Positions 59,019 through 64,000 of a stretch of 64,000 nucleotides of DNA are shown piece by piece; positions within the stretch are counted from its first letter, which is position 1; every line of letters begins with the position of its first letter. This DNA is from Pleurotus ostreatus/Saccharomyces cerevisiae fusant (Eukaryota > Opisthokonta): the NCBI GenBank assembly GCA_024196135.1, contig JAMQCK010000032.1, positions 89,199 through 153,198 on the forward strand, read 5' to 3'. The translations under genes and the position numbers were made by a program. The notes under the pieces were generated by a model. That model worked only from the letters and a program-made list of their open reading frames with translations, was not told where the DNA came from and did no database searches.

Positions 59019-61929
59019 TTAACTTTTGGCTGAATTTGACCGCAAGCTCCGCGGCGTCGGTTCCTGCGCCCTCGGTTCCTGCTCCCTCGTCATCGCCCTC
59101 GTCCACGGGCGCTTCGTGTCGTGAGCGTCAGCGGCATCCTTTCGCTTGCGCTTCTTACCTCGCCGACCCGTCAAGACGTCCGAGACCCGGTTGAGTACAT
59201 CGTCTTTAGAGATAGTCTCCACTACATCGCGTAACGTGGTCATGTTGACGGAGGCAACCGGTTGCTCATGCTCGTCGGCTTCAACCTGGGCGTTGTCGAG
59301 CGCGTACGGGAATGTGTTGATGATGCGAAGCAACGGTGGATTGCCCAAGCCCGGCGCTTTCTTGGGCAGGTACCTCAAGCTGAGCCGTTCCCGTACGTTA
59401 CCGTCGGTGCTCTACCAAAAGTACGATCAGCGACATGATACACAGATTGATCCTAGACTGACCTGGCAAAATAAATTGTCTGGCGCCAATGCCGATAGCT
59501 TTTCAGCAACTGCCGCTGGAGAAGCGTCGACATGAGAATTATGGAACAAAGTTGCTAAAGCCACATAGAGACAATGACCGTCCTCTAGCTTCACGACGAA
59601 CAAGAGGTCCGCTCCGCTGAATTGTGAGGCTTCGCAGAAGGGCTCGTTAGATCTCTGCTGCAGCCACTTGGGCGAGCTCGCGATCCAGCGTTCGCGTTTT
59701 GAAGCCGCGAAGGATGCGTGCCATTCGCTGACTTTGGGCCTCGCACCGCGCGGGCGCTTCACGAGCCCCAGACTGGCCCGCTGCTTCGCCCAAGCAGGGG
59801 CAGTGCCGCCAGGGAAAGTGAAGATATCAGAAAGACGGTGCTTCGCGCTCAGGGCATGAGCCAGCGTCGAAGCAAATACCAAGGCGGACGAATCATTGTG
59901 AGGAGGCTCGTGGAGTGTGTTGGCAAGCTCGATAGGGTAAAACCCGTTGAAGATGCCAGCCTGAGAGACAATCTCGCGTGCGAGAGGGCAGAGAACCAGA
60001 GGCTCATAAGCACGAGCTTCGGTCCCTCGATCGTCCGTCAGTAGAGCCACGCCCCAGTCAGCGGCGGTGAGACAGTTTCGGGTGAGTCGTACGACGTCGT
60101 CGCCCAATAGGATGCGGTGGGTGACGTATTGAGCGGTCAACCAGGCTTGTGGATCTTTCGTATCGCTTTATGAATATTGGGCGTGAACGGGAGGATATAC
60201 AACATACCATGCACCACATCTCTGAGTGTGAATGAGAAGAAGCTACGCACTAAACTTGGAGCTTCATAGCTCGACGATCCTTCCGCTATACCGCGCGGAG
60301 TATCCCTAGCCGCTACCATGGCCTGTGCCGATATATAGTCGTTCAAAAGCGTGTGAGGTTTTTGATACGTTGTCATGAGAAGGCAGGAGAGGAACGACGT
60401 TGTGATGCGATAGCTAAGCACACGTCAGCGAGTTCTGTAAAGGAAGCGGACTGAAGACCCACCGTCCCTTGAGCCACGTCCACATGCGGTCAGCAAGGAG
60501 CTGACCACTCGGCGAATCCGCGAGAGCAGGGGGTAGATACCGCCGTATGTAGCGCCGCTGCTCATCTTGGGAGTCGAAGGAGCCCGTGTTCGTGAAAAGA
60601 CGGTATCGGCTATCGTTCGAGCGGATGAACGGCTGTTGGTCGAAAGGCGTGCCAGCCAGAATGACCGAAACCCCTTCGAAGGAGTCCCAGGACTCAGCCA
60701 TGAGGCGTAGAGGATTTGCAGTGTCGCGGAATAAGGAACGAAATCTCGCATCGACGGTTTGACAGTCGTCAACGACACAGAAGATAGCCAGGTCTCGCCG
60801 CCCTAGTAAGGCCCGAATCCTAAGGAGTACATCCTCGATAGTGTGCTTGATGTAAGCGGGGGTGGCGCTCTGGAGTTGCTGACAAAGGGCGAAGATGATG
60901 TCCCCGCATTTCAGAGCGCTGGGCAAGGTCTGAAAAAGCAACCAGCGCTTGCGAGTTACATCTATGTCGCGCTCTTTGGGGGATACCGATTCCAGAAAGG
61001 CGGCCAGCAGGGTCAGTCTGGCGAGCAAGCACGCCATAAACATCCGCCGTGCGACGCCCTCGTTAGTGAGAAGATCAGCCTCGCTCAAGGGAGGATAGCC
61101 ATTGAAGTATTTGTCGGCCAGAATATCGCAGTCCAGTTTTGTGTTTAGATCCTGAGAACCAATTCCGGAAGCGTCTACGACGCATGGCATGTAGACGCCC
61201 CAATGCTGCGTGAGGCCTTCAAATAGCAGTCTCGTTTTGCCGCAACCAGCGGTGTTGATTAGAAGGCTGTATACGCATTAGCGACGAAACCGAAGTGAAC
61301 ACCGCGACACGAACGTGTGATGTTCAGACGCAAAGATGCGGTTGAGACGATCGAGGACTGCGTCAACCTTGATAAGGGCACCTAGGTCGTGCAGCAAAAG
61401 ACAAGGGAGATCATCGAAAGAGCGCGGGATGTCCAATTCGGATACGAATGCTTTCAATTCATCGTCGGATGGGGTGGTAGGTGCAGGCGGCGACCAATTG
61501 AGAACTCGTGAACGTCCGTTGGCAAAATCTGAGATATCCGGTTTGTAGCAATCGACTGACGCCTTGACCGCTTTCCTCGCATCCCGGTCGATATCGTATG
61601 GACTATGAAAGGACGCGAGATCGGCCTCGTGGAATAGCAGTAGGTCTGGCAAGATCATGAGGAACCGCAGCTAAGGAACAGAATACCAATTTACCGCTCT
61701 GCCAGAGCCCATTACACGTCCCAAGGTCGACTGCTGTTTCTAACAGCAGAAGCAGCGCGGGATGTGCGTCAAGCAGTTGCCTACATGCCTCCTCAGACAG
61801 GATTGTAGGATCCGCCGGCTGCATTCGCTCTTGCAAGAATATGCGAAGGACACGCGAAAGAATGATATGCAGGGCTTCCCCCGACTTGTCCGCTTGGCGC
61901 AGTATGTCGTCTGCGTCGCTCAGCGCCAT
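59019..61929 (-). CDS. CRN/RHS-like P-loop NTPase, copy 7 (basic C-terminal tail)
   Basis: Complete and the most diverged subfamily A copy. Start ATG 61929 (MALSDADDILRQADKSGEAL). Seen: FLQERMQPADPTILSEEACR header, LLLHDLGALIKVDAVLDRLN, Walker A INTAGCGKTRLLFEGLTQHW, Walker B FCVVDDCQTVD, NTGSFDSQDEQRRYIRRYLP, intron at WTWLKGR/YRITTSF, the module SGADLLFVVKLEDG with LYVALATLFHN, and a tail ending with KKRKRKDAADAHDTKRPW, a probable nuclear localisation signal. The nuclease-like triad is not conserved (AxL instead of QxK). The frame is open through all exons. It is divergent from copy 8 with 186 bp between the starts. Confidence 0.76.
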
Positions 61930-62115
61930 GATGGTATGTTGGGAGGTAACGTGGGTACTTTGCTCGATCGTTTAGGTGTCACGTGGCCCATCATCGATAG
62001 GCCTGTACGCTACGTTTCATCGTACGTCCATTAACGTCGCCCACTACGTCCTGCTCATCTTCTCCTCTTTTTCTCAGATCCCGCATAGTATCGTTCGCGG
62101 AGACTTCCTTGTGCG
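61930..62115. promoter_or_regulatory. Shared divergent promoter region, copies 7 and 8
   Basis: 186 bp between divergent family members, one from each subfamily, as in the copy 2 / copy 3 pair. No clear TATA box. Inferred from position. Confidence 0.4.
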
Positions 62116-63289
62116 ATGGGTCCCTCTGGAGAGCTGTCCGACGCCGAAATCTTGGAAGCGTTGAACAAAACCGCGCGTATTGCTGCAAATCCAAAGGACA
62201 CTTCCAAATGGCTCTTCGCAGATTATGTCAATGCATGCAAACTGGCATGGCAAGGCATCTACGACGCGCCTGAGGAAACAATACGAGACAGTCTCGCGCA
62301 CGCAGGTGGTTTGCGAATGTATGTTGACGATTGTTTCAAAGACAAGACGTTCGCGGATCTGCGCGAGTATGGTACGTGACTATGTGATACATAGATTCTC
62401 AGGTTCTGATGTGAACAGCCAAGGAGAAGCAGCAACTCGAAAAGTCGCTAGACGGCTTTCTCGCAGAGCGCGACAAATATCGTATCGCGCTCGAGCCGGC
62501 CCTCCTTCGATTAGTGCAGGGCGAAGCGCGCCTCGGCAACTGGGCTCTGGCGGAAGATGTCGATCAAACCCATGCTTTGCACGTCGAGCGCCTCTCTCTT
62601 CCGCATGTGAAGGGTCTCAATACGACCCCGAGCCTCCTTCTGCATGGTCTCGGGGATCGCTGCGGCGACCCTACCCTGGAAGCTCGTCTAGGCGAGTATT
62701 TCGCACGGAAACACTCGTACGTTGATCTCGTCTTCCCCGTTTCCTCCGCTGAGCCGATTGCAGATACGTCTGCAATGCCTCCGGTTCTGGCAAAACGCGG
62801 CTATTGCTGGAAGGCTTGTGCATACACTGGGGACTGTACTTCACTTGCCTCAAGAGCGACCATGGTATTGGCTCTGAAGACCTTCACTCGATGCTTCAGA
62901 AAATCGGCGAAGCGCCTCACTTTCATGACAACCTCGCCCAGAAGCCGGAATACCGCTTGGCTGATAATGTCGGCGTTGTCCACCAGTTCATACTTTCCTT
63001 GCTTTACGCCCGATTATATGTTTTGAAAGTCTTCCTGGACTGCCTTCCTCCTCCGCCCTGGACTTCCACAGAGGAGAATGAGTATCGCAAGAAGTGGCTT
63101 ATTCTGCAGCTTGATCCCACTATCATCAAATCCACCGAGGGGCCCGCTCCCTCAGGGGACGTCTTCCACGATATGGTGAAAATCGTCACAAATACTTGTC
63201 CGGTCCGCGCTCTGAATGGGCTGGTGAATGCTCTGAAGGCCGAGATCTTGCCTCAGCCCACCGGGGGGCAGGGACTCATCGGGCCGGAC
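62116..63289 (+). pseudogene. CRN/RHS-like P-loop NTPase, copy 8 (cut by a retroelement)
   Basis: Subfamily B, relative of copy 2. ATG 62116 (MGPSGELSDAEILEALNKTA). An N-terminal helical region (KEKQQLEKSLDGFLAERDKY) is followed by SLLLHGLGDRCGDPTLEARL, an intron, Walker A NASGSGKTRLLLEGLCIHWG and an open NTPase body to about ALKAEILPQPTGGQGL. Family homology then stops near 63260-63289, before Walker B, and the sequence changes to retroelement-like DNA. The RYLPP segment, nuclease-like module and tail are absent on this side of the break. The distal half may lie beyond the window. What remains would give a truncated protein. Confidence 0.7.
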
Positions 63290-63335
63290 TGTCAGAAGTG
63301 GTCATTAGGGCGAGTCTGCCTCCAAGCAGGTCACA

Positions 63336-63384
63336 TGACCTCAACTCTAGGAATCGCTTATGTAACTTCCTAGAGTTGAGGTCA
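63336..63384. repeat. 18-bp perfect inverted repeat, 13-nt loop
   Basis: Arms at 63336-63353 and 63367-63384 are exact reverse complements (TGACCTCAACTCTAGGAA). They could form a strong hairpin in RNA or mark a terminus of a mobile element. Confidence 0.85.
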
Positions 63385-63451
63385 CCTGACTTTTCCCCAC
63401 GCTTTGTCCGGGTGGGCCCGTACATACGCGTGTACCTACCTTTCCTTTCCC

Positions 63452-63625
63452 TCAGTCGCTATCTCACTAGCAGGAAGACTGAGGGTATGTTGTTTACTTA
63501 CTATACTCATACTATTTACTAACTGTACTTTAGTCTTGCGCGTCCTGCGCTTCTTTAGGTATGAATATCAGTCGCTATCTCACTAGCAGGAAGACTGAGG
63601 TCTTGCGCGTCCTGCGCTTCTTTAG
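63452..63625 (+). repeat. Tandem repeat: intron-containing unit and its spliced copy
   Basis: Unit 1 (63452-63558) consists of 33 nt, then 49 nt at 63485-63533, then 25 nt. Unit 2 (63568-63625) is the same 33 and 25 nt joined exactly. The missing 49 nt begin GTATGT, end TTTAG and contain TACTAAC at 63517-63523, a textbook fungal intron. A 9-nt spacer separates the units. Confidence 0.85.
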
Positions 63626-63626
63626 C

Positions 63627-64000
63627 TCGTGAAAAGTAATACCCGAAATGCGCCAGTGTCCGATATGTGGCACTGCAAATATACCGTGATGCCTGCGAAG
63701 TCGAATGGAATATTCCTCGCTAGACCTAAAGTCGAGTTGACTTGGTTGTTGGCGCTTTGCATGCGTATAGTGACGGTTGGGTCATAGGAGGCGCCACGGT
63801 CGCGCGCACAATCCTTAGACATGGAGACAATTTGCGACCCACTGTCCAGGATACTCTCGTCTGGACCATTGTTATTAATATTTGGCCAGACCGTGCGCAA
63901 CATCGCAGAGGGTTCGCCAGCGAAGATGACGTCGGAGCGACCCTTCTCAGGCAGGCTTTGGTACACCTCCAGACGCGCGTCGATCTGGACATAGGACCCG
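63627..64000 (-). mobile_element. Ty3/gypsy retrotransposon Pol fragment (aspartic protease region)
   Basis: A minus-strand frame enters from the right edge. It contains ESILDSGSQIVSMSKDCARD, where DSG is the retropepsin active-site triad, then RMQSANNQVNSTLGLARNIP and FAGITVYLQCHI, typical of the protease domain of mushroom gypsy elements. The expected continuation after VLL (a GRPF-type block leading into reverse transcriptase) is missing; homology stops at about 63640 and the frame ends at 63622. It is a truncated relic on this side; the upstream gag part would lie beyond the window. Confidence 0.75.

Larger units (their letters stand above)
63290..63626. mobile_element. Retroelement-derived non-coding segment (LTR-like), boundaries inferred
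   Basis: Begins with TGTCAG at 63290, where homology to the NTPase gene has ended, and runs to about 63626, where gypsy protease sequence starts on the minus strand. It contains an 18-bp inverted repeat and a duplicated unit with and without an intron. TG at one end is LTR-like, but I could not find a matching CA end or target-site duplication inside the window. Confidence 0.45.

Noticed and set aside
1..64000. tRNA, rRNA, CRISPR, telomeric repeats or bacterial operon signals
   Set aside because: None seen by eye. CRISPR and operons are not expected in a fungal nuclear sequence; short tRNAs could still be missed and tRNAscan-SE would settle this.

Overview
The window is fungal nuclear DNA, most likely from an Agaricomycete (mushroom or polypore-type basidiomycete). 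Genes are cut by many short GT-AG introns of about 45-65 nt, coding regions are GC-rich, there are no operons or ribosome binding sites, and the gene set fits: a Cch1-type calcium channel, a class II fungal P450, an HNH-domain protein of a kind common in mushrooms, and a Ty3/gypsy retroelement fragment. I found no tRNA, rRNA or CRISPR by eye.

Two kinds of region alternate. Housekeeping genes: bud32 (1.4-2.4 kb), mak21/noc1 (2.5-6.1), valyl-tRNA synthetase (6.8-10.6), a small one-TM protein (28.2-28.7), rrp42 (28.8-30.1), a fused lysine-ketoglutarate reductase/saccharopine dehydrogenase (33.5-37.1), gpi1 (37.6-39.8), a short unknown (40.2-40.7), a P450 (41.4-43.6), an HNH protein (44.3-45.8), an unknown multi-pass membrane protein (45.8-48.5), shp1/p47 (48.9-50.4) and cch1 (51.0-58.7).

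Between and around them lie eight copies of one multi-exon family, numbered here copy 1-8: 1-1209(-), 10739-14851(-), 14786-17616(+), 22011-24819(+), 25105-27687(+), 30423-33223(-), 59019-61929(-), 62116-63289(+). Each copy has an N-terminal header, a P-loop NTPase (xNGAG[TA]GKTR, then a Walker B ending DD or DE), a conserved RYLPP / W[LF][RK]GR-YR segment and, where complete, a C-terminal module resembling a restriction-endonuclease fold. The layout recalls the Crinkler/retrotransposon-hot-spot (CRN/RHS) class of eukaryotic effectors; that name is my inference. Only copy 2 keeps a plausible nuclease signature (PD...QxK). In copies 3-7 those positions are replaced, copy 6 has two frameshifts, copy 5 has lost the header and Walker A glycines, and copy 8 is cut by a retroelement. 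The block reads as a birth-and-death cluster of conflict or effector-like genes.

Nested between copies 3 and 4 are two tandem, decayed ABC1/ADCK-type kinase pseudogenes that share a nonsense codon, so the duplication probably followed the first disabling mutation. The right end (63.3-64.0 kb) holds a retroelement remnant with an 18-bp inverted repeat, a gypsy protease fragment, and a 58-nt sequence that is an exact spliced copy of the neighbouring 107-nt sequence minus a 49-nt GT-AG intron.
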